Shown: positions 1-8,891 of the stretch, piece after piece
Layout: each line of letters opens with the position of its first letter
Numbering within the stretch: position 1 is the stretch's first letter
Source: CAVWCW01 sp963753615
GTDB taxonomy: Bacteria; Pseudomonadota; Gammaproteobacteria; Chromatiales; Chromatiaceae
DNA: 64,000 bases
NCBI GenBank assembly: GCA_963753615.1
Contig: CAVWCW010000008.1
Coordinates: 495,746 to 559,745, forward strand
Direction of reading: 5' to 3'
Notes under the pieces: model-generated
Seen by the model: only the letters and a program-made list of their open reading frames with translations
Told to the model about the DNA's origin: nothing
Database searches by the model: none
Position numbers and translations under genes: made by a program

Positions 1-457
1 GGTAGGTGAACAGCGACGGCAGGTCGGCCGATGCCACCACCATGGATCCGGCCCCCAGCCCTAGCAGGACGGTAACCACAATTATCAGATTGACGGGTTC
101 GCTGGAGACCAGAAGCAGCGGCGCAATCGCTCCCCACACCAACCCATGATAGAGCGCGGAAAGCACGGCTCCGACCCGCCAGGGACCCATCTCCCGGTCG
201 CTTGGGCTGGCGCGCGAGAAGCGCCAGTTCAACAGATAGCGGCCCGCCGTGCCGAGATGCACGGAGCCGACCCACAGCAGTAAAGTCTCGTGCGGGCTGG
301 TGTCCCAGAGCACCAGGCAGACCAACCAACTTAGAATCAGGAAGATCAGGCCGGTGGTCGGCGCTTGGCTGTAGAGAATACGAATCAGCTCGCCGCCGAT
401 GGCGGGTTCGAAATCCCTGCGCTGAACCACGCTCAGCCCTTCCGGACGGACCGCCAC
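1..457 (-). CDS. N-terminal part of a multi-pass membrane protein, cut by the window edge
   Basis: An open frame on the minus strand runs from a GTG at 457 (in-frame TGA 30 bases upstream) off the window. The first 152 residues hold a short basic lead and then four or more hydrophobic stretches, including GLIFLILSWLVCLVLW, a stretch around LLLWVGSVHLG, and NLIIVVTVLLGLGAGSMVV. This resembles the N-terminal membrane region found in front of sensor kinases or GGDEF/EAL proteins of gammaproteobacteria. That is an inference from the pattern only, since no signalling domain is inside the window. The start is uncertain because GTG is the only nearby candidate and no strong ribosome binding site is visible. 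Confidence 0.55.
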   Translation of the reverse strand, partial: MAVRPEGLSVVQRRDFEPAIGGELIRILYSQAPTTGLIFLILSWLVCLVLWDTSPHETLLLWVGSVHLGTAGRYLLNWRFSRASPSDREMGPWRVGAVLSALYHGLVWGAIAPLLLVSSEPVNLIIVVTVLLGLGAGSMVVASADLPSLFTY

Positions 458-626
458 AGTTCCCGGCGCTCCGTGCTCGTGGATAGGTCAGGACCTGCTT
501 TCGTCCCTGCAGAGATTCTGACCCAGGTTGAAAAGAACGATTTATTTATCATTAAATCAGATAGTTATTGATATAATATAGAATTATTCTTGAGATTATG
601 GCCGTGGGATCGCGGCGGCGTTCCGC
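458..626. promoter_or_regulatory. Intergenic, A/T-rich tract upstream of the truncated membrane gene
   Basis: The stretch 538-600 is strikingly A/T-rich in an otherwise GC-rich region and lies upstream of the minus-strand gene starting at 457. It contains TATAAT-like hexamers on both strands (TATAAT at 572-577 on plus). I see no convincing -35 partner, so the promoter call is tentative. Confidence 0.3.
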
Positions 627-1214
627 TCAGCGCCTTACACCCACCACTTGCACTACCGCCGCGTGGCCCGTGTGGTAGCGGCCTTCGCGCACCTCGCGTT
701 CCAACTCCTCGGCGTGGAACAGTTCCAGGCCGGTAAGCTCGCTGCGCAGGCCGGTAAGGTCCATGGTCATCTCCGCCACCGGCGGACCGCCGGTACCAAA
801 GGCAAGCTGGCGCGGCGTGTAGGCCTCCAACAGCAGCATGCCGCCCTTGCGCAGTCCCTGCACTACCCGCTGGTGGACTTGGCGGCGCAGGGCCGGCGGC
901 AAGTGACAGAAGATGGACACCACCGCGTCCCAAGCCTCGGGCTCTATCGGGAACTCCCCCAGGTCGGCGTGGCAGGTCTCGATCTGCACCCCCCGCTCGG
1001 CGGCCAAGCGCCGGGCCTTGTCCAGCCCCACCGCGGAGCTGTCCACCGCAGTGACCTCATAACCCAGCCCCGCCAGCCAAACCGCATTGCGGCCCTCGCC
1101 CTCGCCCAGGCTCAGCAGCCTGCCCGGCGGCAGGCGGGCGGCCATGGCGCGCAGGAAGTCGTTGGGCTCGGTGCCGAAGGCATAGTCGGGCTCGCTGTAG
1201 CGTTGGTCCCACAT
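627..1214 (-). CDS. Class I SAM-dependent methyltransferase (TehB/UbiE-like)
   Basis: The 195-residue protein has the Rossmann methyltransferase pattern: motif I as LLSLGEGEGRNAVWLAG near residue 34, an acidic residue ending strand 2 (VTAVDSS), the WDAVVSIFCHLP strand-4 region and the LRKGGMLLLEAYTP motif near residue 122. The start MWDQRYSEPDYAFGTEPN is the typical opening of small TehB-like methyltransferases in proteobacteria. The acceptor is unknown. It lies 19 bases downstream of the patatin gene on the same strand and is probably co-transcribed with it. Confidence 0.85.
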   Translation of the reverse strand: MWDQRYSEPDYAFGTEPNDFLRAMAARLPPGRLLSLGEGEGRNAVWLAGLGYEVTAVDSSAVGLDKARRLAAERGVQIETCHADLGEFPIEPEAWDAVVSIFCHLPPALRRQVHQRVVQGLRKGGMLLLEAYTPRQLAFGTGGPPVAEMTMDLTGLRSELTGLELFHAEELEREVREGRYHTGHAAVVQVVGVRR

Positions 1215-1233
1215 GGCGCTGCGCTCCTGGGGC

Positions 1234-2139
1234 TCAGTCGGCTCCGAGCTTTTGGGGTATCACTTTGGCGGCGGTTTGGTAGCCGACCTCGATCACCTCC
1301 TTGGCGCGGAAAAACTCGAACGAGGCGCAAGTATCGCGCGGGATCTCGAGAACGATATCCGGCTGGTAGGCCGCCAGCTTGTGGGCGGCAATGGCGTTCT
1401 GCATGGTCTCGAAGGAGCGGTTGAGCAGGTCGAAAACACCGACTTCATCGGCCTCGTCCTGGTCTCGCCCCGGGACCCCGGGCAGGGCGTCCAGGAACTG
1501 CTGGATGCGCTTGCGGTAGCCGCCCAAGGAGGCGGCTGGCATGGTCTCCGGTGTCTCATTGGTGGCGCCGCGCAGGCGCTGGCCGTTTAGGTTCACCGCG
1601 ATGGTCAGATCGGTGCGGTCCTTGAAGGTGGGAGCGATGGGAACCGGGTTGAGCAGGCCGCCGTCCAGCAGCTTCATGCCCAGGTAGTCGTGGGGGGTAA
1701 AGATGCTGGGCACGGCAATCGAGGCGCGGATGGCGTCGAACAGGGGCCCCTGGGTGATCCACACCTCGCGCTGGCGCTCGATGTCGGTGGCCACCGCAGT
1801 GTAGCTGATGGGCAGGTCCTCGATGGCGTGCTCGCCCACCATTTCGCGCAGGTTGTCGATAATGCGGTCGCCCTTGATCAGGCCGCTGCTGTTGAACGAC
1901 AGGTCGAGAAAGCGCAACACGTCGGTGCGCTCCAGCGCCGTGACCCAACGGCGGTAGGCGTCGAGTTCGCCGGCGGCGTAGATGCCGCCCACCAGCGAGC
2001 CCATCGAGGCGCCGGAGATGGAGGCGATCTCGAAGCCTTGCTCCTCTAGCCACTGGATGATGCCGATATGGGCCAGGCCCCGGGCTCCGCCGCTGCCCAG
2101 CACTAGGGAGACGGTCTTGCGATCGGCCCGGGCCGGCAT
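1234..2139 (-). CDS. Patatin-like phospholipase (RssA family)
   Basis: The 301-residue protein carries all patatin hallmarks: the glycine-rich oxyanion loop GSGGARGLAH (residues 15-24), the nucleophile elbow GASMG with Ser45, and the catalytic Asp in a DGG motif (LLDGGLLNPVP). Members are serine acyl hydrolases acting on phospholipids or acyl esters; the physiological substrate of the bacterial RssA group is unknown. No signal peptide is evident, so it is probably cytoplasmic. It starts 8 bases after the lysS stop and likely belongs to a prfB-lysS-patatin-methyltransferase transcription unit. Confidence 0.88.
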   Translation of the reverse strand: MPARADRKTVSLVLGSGGARGLAHIGIIQWLEEQGFEIASISGASMGSLVGGIYAAGELDAYRRWVTALERTDVLRFLDLSFNSSGLIKGDRIIDNLREMVGEHAIEDLPISYTAVATDIERQREVWITQGPLFDAIRASIAVPSIFTPHDYLGMKLLDGGLLNPVPIAPTFKDRTDLTIAVNLNGQRLRGATNETPETMPAASLGGYRKRIQQFLDALPGVPGRDQDEADEVGVFDLLNRSFETMQNAIAAHKLAAYQPDIVLEIPRDTCASFEFFRAKEVIEVGYQTAAKVIPQKLGAD

Positions 2140-2147
2140 CGCTGCAG

Positions 2148-3641
2148 CTATTCCGGCCGCATGTGCGGAAACAACAGCACGTCGCGGATCGAGGGCGAGT
2201 CGGTCAGCAGCATCACCAGGCGGTCGATGCCGATGCCTTCGCCGGCGGTGGGCGGCATGCCGTGCTCGAGGGCGCGGATGTAGTCGGCGTCGAAGTGCAT
2301 CGCCTCTTCGTCGCCGGCGTCCTTCTCCTGCACCTGCTGGCGAAATCGCTCGGCCTGGTCTTCGGCATCGTTTAGCTCGGAGAAACCATTGGCAATCTCG
2401 CGCCCGCCGACAAAGAACTCGAAGCGGTCAGTGACGAAGGGGTCGTCGTCGTTGCGCCGGGCCAAGGGCGAGACCTCGGTGGGATAGGCGGTGATGAAAG
2501 TCGGGTCCATGAGGCGGGACTCCACCGTCTTTTCGAAAATCTCGATCTGCACCTTACCCAGTCCGTAGCTCTCCTTGAGCGGGATCTCGAGGCGCTCGGC
2601 CAGGGCGCGGGCGCGCTCGAGGTTCTCCAAATCTGCGGCCTGAATATCCGAATTGAAGTGCAGAATCGAGTCTGTGACCGTCATCCGGGCGAATGGCTTT
2701 TGGAAGTCGTAGCGCTCGCCCTGGTAGCTGACCTGAGTGGAACCGGTCACCTCGCGGGTCAGGGCGCGCAGCATGTCCTCGGTAAGGTCCATCAGGTCGT
2801 TGAAATCGGCGTAGGCCTGGTAAAACTCGAGCATGGTGAACTCGGGGTTGTGGCGCGTCGAAAGCCCCTCGTTGCGGAAGTTTCGGTTGATTTCATAGAC
2901 CCGCTCGAAGCCTCCAACGACTAGGCGCTTGAGGTAGAGTTCCGGCGCAATACGCAGGAACAACTGCATGTCCAGCGCCTTGTGATGGGTGATGAACGGG
3001 CGCGCGGTGGCGCCACCCGGGATCACCTGCATCATCGGCGTCTCCACCTCCAGGAAGCTGCGACCGTTGAGGAAGTTGCGAATGAACTGCACCACCTGGG
3101 TACGGACGCGAAAGGTGTCCCGGGAGCATTCGTTCATGATCAGGTCCAGGTAGCGCTGGCGGTAGCGCGCTTCCTGGTCGGTGAGGCCGTGGAATTTCTC
3201 CGGCAGCGGGCGCAGAGACTTGGTGAGCAGGCGCACCTCTTCACACTTGACCGACAGTTCGCCGGTGCGGGTGCGGAACAGCACGCCCTCTGCGCCTACG
3301 ATGTCCCCCACGTCCAGGTCGCGCTTGAAGCGCTGGTACTCGCCCTCTGCCAGGGCGTCGCGCTGCACGAACAGTTGAATCCGTCCCGACATGTCCTGCA
3401 GATGGGCGAAGCTGGCCTTACCCATCACCCGGCGGCTCATCAGGCGCCCGGCCACCCTTACCCGAATGCCTTCGGCCTCCAGCGCTTCGCCGTCTCGTTC
3501 GGCGTATTCCGCGTGCAGTTCGCCAGCCACCACATTGCGGCGAAAGTCGTTGGGAAAGGCCTGGCCCTGCTCGCGGAGTTCTGCCAGCTTGGCCCGGCGC
3601 TGCGCGATCAGCTTGTTTTCGTCTTGAATCTGGTCCGTCAT
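2148..3641 (-). CDS. lysS: Lysyl-tRNA synthetase, class II
   Basis: The enzyme charges tRNA-Lys with lysine in the cytoplasm. The N-terminal OB-fold anticodon-binding domain (residues about 50-150) is followed by the class II catalytic core. Motif 2 appears as FRNEGLSTRHNPEFTMLE and motif 3 as GEGIGIDRLVML near the C-terminus. I chose the ATG at 3641, giving MTDQIQDENK and 497 residues, over the GTG five codons upstream, because the length and start match the E. coli enzyme. It lies downstream of prfB, the same order as in E. coli. Confidence 0.95.
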   Translation of the reverse strand: MTDQIQDENKLIAQRRAKLAELREQGQAFPNDFRRNVVAGELHAEYAERDGEALEAEGIRVRVAGRLMSRRVMGKASFAHLQDMSGRIQLFVQRDALAEGEYQRFKRDLDVGDIVGAEGVLFRTRTGELSVKCEEVRLLTKSLRPLPEKFHGLTDQEARYRQRYLDLIMNECSRDTFRVRTQVVQFIRNFLNGRSFLEVETPMMQVIPGGATARPFITHHKALDMQLFLRIAPELYLKRLVVGGFERVYEINRNFRNEGLSTRHNPEFTMLEFYQAYADFNDLMDLTEDMLRALTREVTGSTQVSYQGERYDFQKPFARMTVTDSILHFNSDIQAADLENLERARALAERLEIPLKESYGLGKVQIEIFEKTVESRLMDPTFITAYPTEVSPLARRNDDDPFVTDRFEFFVGGREIANGFSELNDAEDQAERFRQQVQEKDAGDEEAMHFDADYIRALEHGMPPTAGEGIGIDRLVMLLTDSPSIRDVLLFPHMRPE

Positions 3642-3704
3642 CGGGAATGCCGCCACTGGGTTCAGGGCTGGACTCTCTGACGGTCCAGCTTGTAAAACAA
3701 TTAG

Positions 3705-4803
3705 TTACAAGCCACTCTTGAGACTTGCTTCAATAAAAGGATCGAGCCCGCCGTCCAATACCGCCTGGGTGTTCCCCACCTCGACTCCGGTGCGCAGGTC
3801 CTTGATCCGGGACTGGTCAAGCACGTAGGAGCGGATCTGGCTGCCCCAGCCGATATCGGCCTTGGTGTCTTCCAGAGCCTGTTGGTCGGCATTGCGCTTC
3901 TGCACCTCCAGTTCGTAGAGCTTGGCCTTGAGCTGCTTCATCGCGGTGGCCTTGTTCTTGTGTTGCGAGCGGTCGTTCTGGCACTGCACCACAATGCCGC
4001 TGGGGTTGTGGGTGATGCGCACAGCCGACTCGGTGCGGTTGACGTGCTGGCCGCCGGCACCGCTGGCCCGGTAGACGTCGATGCGCAGATCCGAGGGATC
4101 GATATCGATCTCGATATCGTCGTCGATCTCGGGCGATACGAACACCGAGGCAAAGGACGTGTGGCGCCGATTGCCCGAGTCGAACGGCGACTTGCGCACC
4201 AGGCGATGCACCCCGATCTCGGTGCGCAGCCAGCCGAAAGCATACTCGCCCCCGAAGCGAATGGTGGCGCTTTTTATGCCCGCGACCTCGCCGGCGGAGA
4301 CCTCGATCAACTCGGTCTTGAACTCGTGATGCTCGCCCCAGCGCAGATACATGCGCAGCAACATCTCCGCCCAATCCTGGGCCTCGGTGCCGCCGGAGCC
4401 AGCCTGTATATCCAGAAAGGCGTTCTTGGCATCCATCTCGCCCGAAAACATGCGGCGGAATTCCAGCTCGGCGATCTGGCGCTCGAAGACTTCCAGATCC
4501 GCGCTGACGGCCTCGACGGTATCCTCATCGCCCTCGTCGGCGGCCATCTCCAGCAGGTCGGCGGCGTCGTTGAGCCCGCCCTCCAACTGCTCGAGGGTCA
4601 TAACCACTGCCTCCAGGGCGGCGCGTTCGCGCCCCAAGGCTTGGGCCCGCTCAGGGTCGTTCCAGATGTCCGGCTGTTCCAGCTCGCGCTGGACTTCGAT
4701 CAGCTGTTCCTGCTTTTCAGCGAAGTCAAAGATACCCCCTAAGGGACTGGCTGCGCCCCCGAAGATCGCCGATCTTGTGAATGATGGGATTGAGATCCTG
4801 CAT
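3705..4803 (-). CDS. prfB: Peptide chain release factor 2, with programmed +1 frameshift
   Basis: RF2 releases finished polypeptides at UGA and UAA codons. Translation starts at the ATG at 4803, reads 25 codons and meets an in-frame UGA at 4726-4728. A +1 shift then continues into the long frame, giving 365 residues, the same length as E. coli RF2. The slippery site CTT-TGA-C and the upstream internal Shine-Dalgarno AGGGGG are conserved. The codon-recognition SPF tripeptide (VRKSPFDSG) and the peptidyl-transferase motif GGQ (SGAGGQHVNRT) are both present. It is the first gene of the prfB-lysS unit. Confidence 0.96.
4725..4740 (-). promoter_or_regulatory. Programmed +1 ribosomal frameshift site of prfB
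   Basis: Read on the minus strand the site is AGGGGGTATCTTTGAC, the same as the well-known autoregulatory site. AGGGGG (4735-4740) pairs with the anti-SD of 16S rRNA, CTT (4729-4731) is the slippery codon and TGA (4726-4728) is read by RF2 itself. Low RF2 favours the shift, so RF2 controls its own synthesis (established for this family). Confidence 0.95.
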
Positions 4804-4982
4804 AGCGATATAGACCCAGAACCAAATCGGTTATTCTACTATAGATAACCCGTTCTCGGACAAGGCCGGACGGATGGGTTAGAGTGCTTAGATCGCGATG
4901 TGCTGTCGCCGCTTATTAATGAACCCGGTCGGGAAACCGCTCTGCACGGTTGCAGTCATTACGATTGGAGCGAATATTACGC

Positions 4983-5726
4983 ATGGCCTTACTTGACGAC
5001 CTGAAAGCCAAGAGTGAAGCCAGGAAGACCGAAGAGCTGGCCGAGCGGCTGCACGCCGATCAGTTGCAGGCGGCCTACGAGCGTTACTTGAATCCGAAGA
5101 TGCGCCAGATCTTCAATTACCTCAGCCAGGTAGTGGAAGAAGTCAATTATATAAAGCCCAATACCCGGGTGGACTTCGAGCTGCCGGTCTACGGCAGAAT
5201 GCTTGGGCTGCGCCAGGAAGAATACCGACTGACGGTAGACAGTCGCGGGAGCATGCGCACGATTGTGTTGCGCTTTCTCTGCACCGGCGGCCAAACGGCT
5301 CGGTTCAAGGTTACCCCGCCCTCGGTGGCCGCCGACCTGCGCGAACAACTGCTCGATCACGGCATGAAGTTCGACAGCCGTGACTACTTCGACGAGTACC
5401 GGGCCGTAATCGGCCAGCGTTTCGAGGTGGAGGGAGAGTTTCCGGTGCTGGTGCGGGTGAACGCAGACATCGAGCGCACCCTGATTCACATTCACATCAC
5501 CAACTTCGACGCCCCCATCAGCCGCCACGCCAAATACCGCCCGGAACAGATCACCCCGGACTTTTTGGACGACCTGGGCCATTACATCCTGCGCAAGCAT
5601 ACCAAGCTGATCCAGCTGCCGATTTCCGAAGAGGAGCGGGAGGAGTTGCGGCTAAGAATGGAGCGCGAGGAGAAGCGGCGCCGCGGCGGCCTCTTGAACA
5701 GCCTGCGCGGGCGTGACGAGGGCTGA
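4983..5726 (+). CDS. Conserved hypothetical protein, cytoplasmic
   Basis: The 247-residue protein has no signal peptide or membrane segment. A charged helical N-terminus (LLDDLKAKSEARKTEELAER) is followed by a mixed alpha/beta region and a very basic, glutamate-rich tail (EEREELRLRMEREEKRRRG). The ATG at 4983 is preceded by GGAG about 13 bases upstream; a TTG at 4950 is also in frame but less likely. I do not recognise a named domain. It diverges from prfB and is followed 42 bases later by trmO. Confidence 0.75.
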   Translation: MALLDDLKAKSEARKTEELAERLHADQLQAAYERYLNPKMRQIFNYLSQVVEEVNYIKPNTRVDFELPVYGRMLGLRQEEYRLTVDSRGSMRTIVLRFLCTGGQTARFKVTPPSVAADLREQLLDHGMKFDSRDYFDEYRAVIGQRFEVEGEFPVLVRVNADIERTLIHIHITNFDAPISRHAKYRPEQITPDFLDDLGHYILRKHTKLIQLPISEEEREELRLRMEREEKRRRGGLLNSLRGRDEG

Positions 5727-5768
5727 GGCCCGGAACGGCGCGGGCGAGAGCCCCGCGGGACGGTCCAC

Positions 5769-6539
5769 TTGAGCCCTGAGCCGGAGACAGGGCTGACCCC
5801 GATCGAGCTGCGGCCGATCGGGGTCATCCATTCCTGCTTCCCGGACAAATTCGGCATTCCCCGTCAACCCGGGCTGGTGCCCGAAGCAGAGGCCCGGCTC
5901 GAGCTGCTGCCCCCGTACAACCGGGTCGAGGCGGTGCGGGGATTGGAAGACTGCTCGCACGTCTGGATACTGTTCCTCTTCCACCACTGTCTGCGCGACG
6001 ATTGGCGACCTACCGTGAGGCCGCCACGCCTGGGCGGAGAGCGCCGGCTCGGCGTTTTCGCCACCCGGGCCCCCTACCGACCGAATCCCATCGGGCTATC
6101 CGCGGTGGCGCTGCTGGGGATAGACAACAGCGGCGGCCGAGTCGAGTTGCGCTTGGGCGGTATCGACCTGGCGGACGGCACCCCGGTGCTGGACATCAAG
6201 CCCTACCTACCCTACGCAGACAGCCTGCCCGAGGCCCGGGTCGGCTTCGGGGAGGCCGAGCCGGCGGACTTGGAACTGGCCTTTGCACCACAGCCCGAAG
6301 CCCTTCTCGCTGCCCTGCCCCAAGCCGAGGGGCGGCGCCTGCGGAGCCTGATCAGCGGTCTGCTGCGTCAGGACCCGCGCCCCGCCCACCAGACCGGCGA
6401 CACCGCCGGGCGCGGTTTCGGCATGCGGCTGGAGGGGCTCGACATCCGCTGGGAGTGCCTTGGCAATCGCTTTCTGGTTACCCGAATCGAGCCTTGGGGG
6501 TCTCGCGATCGACCTTCCGAAGCGAAAACGAAACGCTAG
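5769..6539 (+). CDS. trmO: tRNA (N6-threonylcarbamoyladenosine(37)-N6)-methyltransferase TrmO
   Basis: TrmO methylates t6A37 of tRNA-Thr using SAM. The 256-residue sequence shows the family signatures: IGVIHSCFPDKFGIPRQPGL at the start, the SHVWILFLFH core, the FATRAPYRPNPIGLS motif that holds the conserved Arg-Pro-Asn-Pro-Ile-Gly stretch, and GTPVLDIKPYLPYAD. The length matches the two-domain bacterial form (E. coli TrmO/TsaA about 235 residues). The start is a TTG at 5769, since no ATG lies close upstream. The gene converges on the DUF1223 gene with a 2-base gap. Confidence 0.92.
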   Translation: MSPEPETGLTPIELRPIGVIHSCFPDKFGIPRQPGLVPEAEARLELLPPYNRVEAVRGLEDCSHVWILFLFHHCLRDDWRPTVRPPRLGGERRLGVFATRAPYRPNPIGLSAVALLGIDNSGGRVELRLGGIDLADGTPVLDIKPYLPYADSLPEARVGFGEAEPADLELAFAPQPEALLAALPQAEGRRLRSLISGLLRQDPRPAHQTGDTAGRGFGMRLEGLDIRWECLGNRFLVTRIEPWGSRDRPSEAKTKR

Positions 6540-6541
6540 AA

Positions 6542-7315
6542 CTAGGATTGCGGAGCGCCGTTCGCAAACCCGTGCGCAGGCAGCGGACCGCCCACGACTT
6601 GCAGCGGAGTGGGGTCCTCGCCGAGCCCGACCCAGGCCGCCAAGGCGTAGCCCTCGGCACCGCTCTCCTCGGGCCTCGGCATCGGCAGTTGCCAACGCCC
6701 CTCGGCGCTGTCAGCAGTGACAAAATCCAGTACCACGAAATCGTGGCGGGCACTGCGGCCGCGGTTCTCCCCGGCGCTGATCTCGGTGCGGAGCCCCATC
6801 CCCAGCAGGGCCAGGTAGAGCCTGTAGGTCCCGGGGCTAGCGTCATAGTGCGCACTAACCTGGCCGTCCTCCAGCCGCAGGCGAAGCGCCCCGGCACCGG
6901 CTTGGGCGGGGGGCGGATCGCTGCGGAACCAACCCCGGCGCCACTCCCGGCCGTTGACCACGAAGCCTGGAGTGTACACGCTGCCCAGGTAGCCCAGCTT
7001 GGCATAGCGACGCTGGCGCTGACTGTAGGTGGGGCTGGAGAAGCGGTCCCGCCAGCCAAGGCGATCCCAATAGTCGACGTGAAAGGCCACCGGCACATAA
7101 GTGGTCCACAGATCCGAGCGTTCGCCCAGGCGATTGAGAAAGCGCTCTGCTGGGGGGCAGCTGCTGCATCCCTCCGATGTATAGAGTTCGATCAGCAGCT
7201 TGTCGCTGCCAACACTCGAAAGTTGCAGCGGTTCGGCCTGGGCTATGACGCCGAGACAAACCCACGGCAGCAGAAAAATCAGGGGCGAAAAGCGGGGCAC
7301 GGGCGAGGCCTCCAA
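6542..7315 (-). CDS. Secreted DUF1223 (thioredoxin-fold) protein
   Basis: The 257-residue protein begins with a Sec-type signal peptide (hydrophobic FSPLIFLLPWVCLGVIAQA). The DUF1223 signature LLIELYTSEGCSSCPPAE follows, with Cys50 and Cys53 in a CxxC pair resembling a thioredoxin active site. Downstream are the family segments VAFHVDYWDRLGW and VYTPGFVVNGR. The function is unestablished; a periplasmic thiol-redox role is inferred from the fold. It converges with trmO, and its upstream region contains a dispersed repeat. Confidence 0.85.
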   Translation of the reverse strand: MEASPVPRFSPLIFLLPWVCLGVIAQAEPLQLSSVGSDKLLIELYTSEGCSSCPPAERFLNRLGERSDLWTTYVPVAFHVDYWDRLGWRDRFSSPTYSQRQRRYAKLGYLGSVYTPGFVVNGREWRRGWFRSDPPPAQAGAGALRLRLEDGQVSAHYDASPGTYRLYLALLGMGLRTEISAGENRGRSARHDFVVLDFVTADSAEGRWQLPMPRPEESGAEGYALAAWVGLGEDPTPLQVVGGPLPAHGFANGAPQS

Positions 7316-7500
7316 CGGGGGTAGGGTAACGGAAGGTTTGGAGTTACATTAGTTGGGACCGGCCCGGCAAGCAGAATGTTTCGCCCGCGACCTTAACGAA
7401 GAGGCTGATCCACAGCCTTGCCCCAGCCGCCTATCGGCAATCAGCAGCAACCGCTGCCGGCCCGGCCTGCGAAGCCTGCGGCGATAATCGGGTTCGCCGA

Positions 7501-7651
7501 GAGACGCTGAAAAAAGCCGTCCCTGGCTTTTTGCAGCATGGTTTTCGAAAACGCGGTTTCCGAAAGCCTTCATTTCCAGGCGGTTGGACGCCCGAAAATG
7601 GCGGGGCATCCTGCCCCGCGCGGGAAACGCGATTAAATCAGCGTTTCCCTA
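7501..7651 (+). repeat. Dispersed palindromic repeat, family 1, copy A
   Basis: This roughly 150-base block recurs at 29052-29201 and 31182-31336 in the opposite orientation. It is made of successive hairpins: AAAAAGCC/GGCTTTTT at one end, a GGTTTTCG/CGAAAGCC stem, GGCGGGGCA/TGCCCCGC, and GGGAAACGC/GCGTTTCCC around TGATTTAATC at the other end. It carries no gene of its own. It looks like a MITE- or REP-like non-autonomous element; no matching transposase was found in the window. Its end touches the stop codon of the AstE-like gene. Confidence 0.8.
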
Positions 7652-8575
7652 GTCCGGCAGTGAAACCAAGTGCTGCGCCGCGGGCGAATGCCCCGAGCGC
7701 GGCCCGCGACCGAGAATCCGCACCAGGCGATCGCCCTCTTCAACCATCGGCTGCAGGCGCAAGGCGCTCACCAGGCCCGCAGCCGGGGCCTTGATCTCAT
7801 CCAGCAGACGTCCGTCGAACGGGTCGTGCAGATAGCCCAGGGTCTCGCCCGACAGCACCCAACGGCCCACTTCCAGGTGACTGGCGAACAGGCCTACGCA
7901 GCGGGCCCGCAGAATCAAGGTATCGGCGCCGAAGAACAGGTGAGGATCCTCGTCTCCCTCCGGCACTTCGCCTTCGAGGATGCCGCGGTGGACGCAAAAC
8001 CGCAGCAGCCCCTGGTAGAGGCTCTGACCGACTCCCAGGTCCAACTTGCCGGGCTCACCGCCGAGCAGCAGGAAGTCCTCGCCCAGGGCATGACCCCAGT
8101 CGGCGCTTAGAGAGGCTTCAGGTACCGCCTCCGGCGGCTGCTCGACGATCGCCGGAAGCCCGAACAGGAAGGCGCTCTCGCGCTCCTCTTGGGCAGCGCC
8201 GAAAAGGTGCAACTGGGGAAGTTCGCGGCAACCCGCGCGAGGTGGTAGCAGTTCGACGCGGCAACGCACCTCCGCGGTCGCAGCAGCCAGGCGGGCGCGA
8301 AACTCGGCAGCCGCTGCCCCTACTCCCGATTGGTCCACCGCTGGCACCAGGATCACCCGCTGGCTCAGCCGATACTTGTCGTGGCTACCCTGAGCGGCGC
8401 TTTGCAACAGGTCCGCCAGCCGCGACAACACGAAACGCCCGCTCGGATCGCTACCCTCAGCCCCGGCCAGCACCAAGGCCGCCGGCGTCTTCTCGCTCGG
8501 GCCCAAGTCGTGGTAGCGCAGCCCCAGGGCCTGCAAGGTATCGCCCAGGCTCGCGCCGGGTTTCGAATCGCTCAT
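7649..8575 (-). CDS. AstE/aspartoacylase-like protein, probably without intact metal site
   Basis: The 308-residue protein matches the succinylglutamate desuccinylase/aspartoacylase (M14-like) layout. Its N-terminal part is alpha/beta (ALVLAGAEGSDPSGRFVLS, RVILVPAVDQSGV) and it ends in the family's barrel-sandwich domain (GETLGYLHDPFDGRLLDEIK, APAAGLVSALRL, VEEGDRLVRI). The usual zinc motif HGDE near the first strand reads GAEGSD here, so the catalytic metal site appears degenerate. I chose the ATG at 8575 because an AGGAG precedes it at good spacing; an upstream extension to 8704 is open but unlikely. Confidence 0.65.
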   Translation of the reverse strand: MSDSKPGASLGDTLQALGLRYHDLGPSEKTPAALVLAGAEGSDPSGRFVLSRLADLLQSAAQGSHDKYRLSQRVILVPAVDQSGVGAAAAEFRARLAAATAEVRCRVELLPPRAGCRELPQLHLFGAAQEERESAFLFGLPAIVEQPPEAVPEASLSADWGHALGEDFLLLGGEPGKLDLGVGQSLYQGLLRFCVHRGILEGEVPEGDEDPHLFFGADTLILRARCVGLFASHLEVGRWVLSGETLGYLHDPFDGRLLDEIKAPAAGLVSALRLQPMVEEGDRLVRILGRGPRSGHSPAAQHLVSLPD

Positions 8576-8820
8576 CGTTGGCTCCTGGTGGCAGGGAGCA
8601 ACGTCGCCACCCCGCGTGTCTCGATCTACCAGCGCGGCCAGACTAAAAAATTTCCGCGCACCTGTATCAAGCTCGAACATAAGCAAGCTCCGAGCCAACC
8701 GCATTGGTTGGGGCTAGCGTGCGGTTCGGTAGGCGCAAGGTCTGCCGCACGGAAGGAGGCGCCCCATAACTGCACCTTTTTGGGGCATTCCGGTCACGGC
8801 AAATGAACAGTGACCTCGTG

Positions 8821-8872
8821 GTTGTACAATTTCTGGCGTCTGGCGAAGATTCCGCTTATACTCGGTGTACAA
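8821..8872 (+). promoter_or_regulatory. Promoter and putative operator of the MerR-type regulator
   Basis: The stretch in front of the regulator holds the palindrome TTGTACAA (8822-8829), a second TGTACAA (8866-8872) and a -10-like TATACT (8857-8862). LitR/CarH-type MerR regulators bind TGTAC/TATAC-containing repeats, so self-control is inferred. No experimental boundary can be seen. Confidence 0.45.
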
Positions 8873-8891
8873 CTTTGATCAGGCCGGCCCT

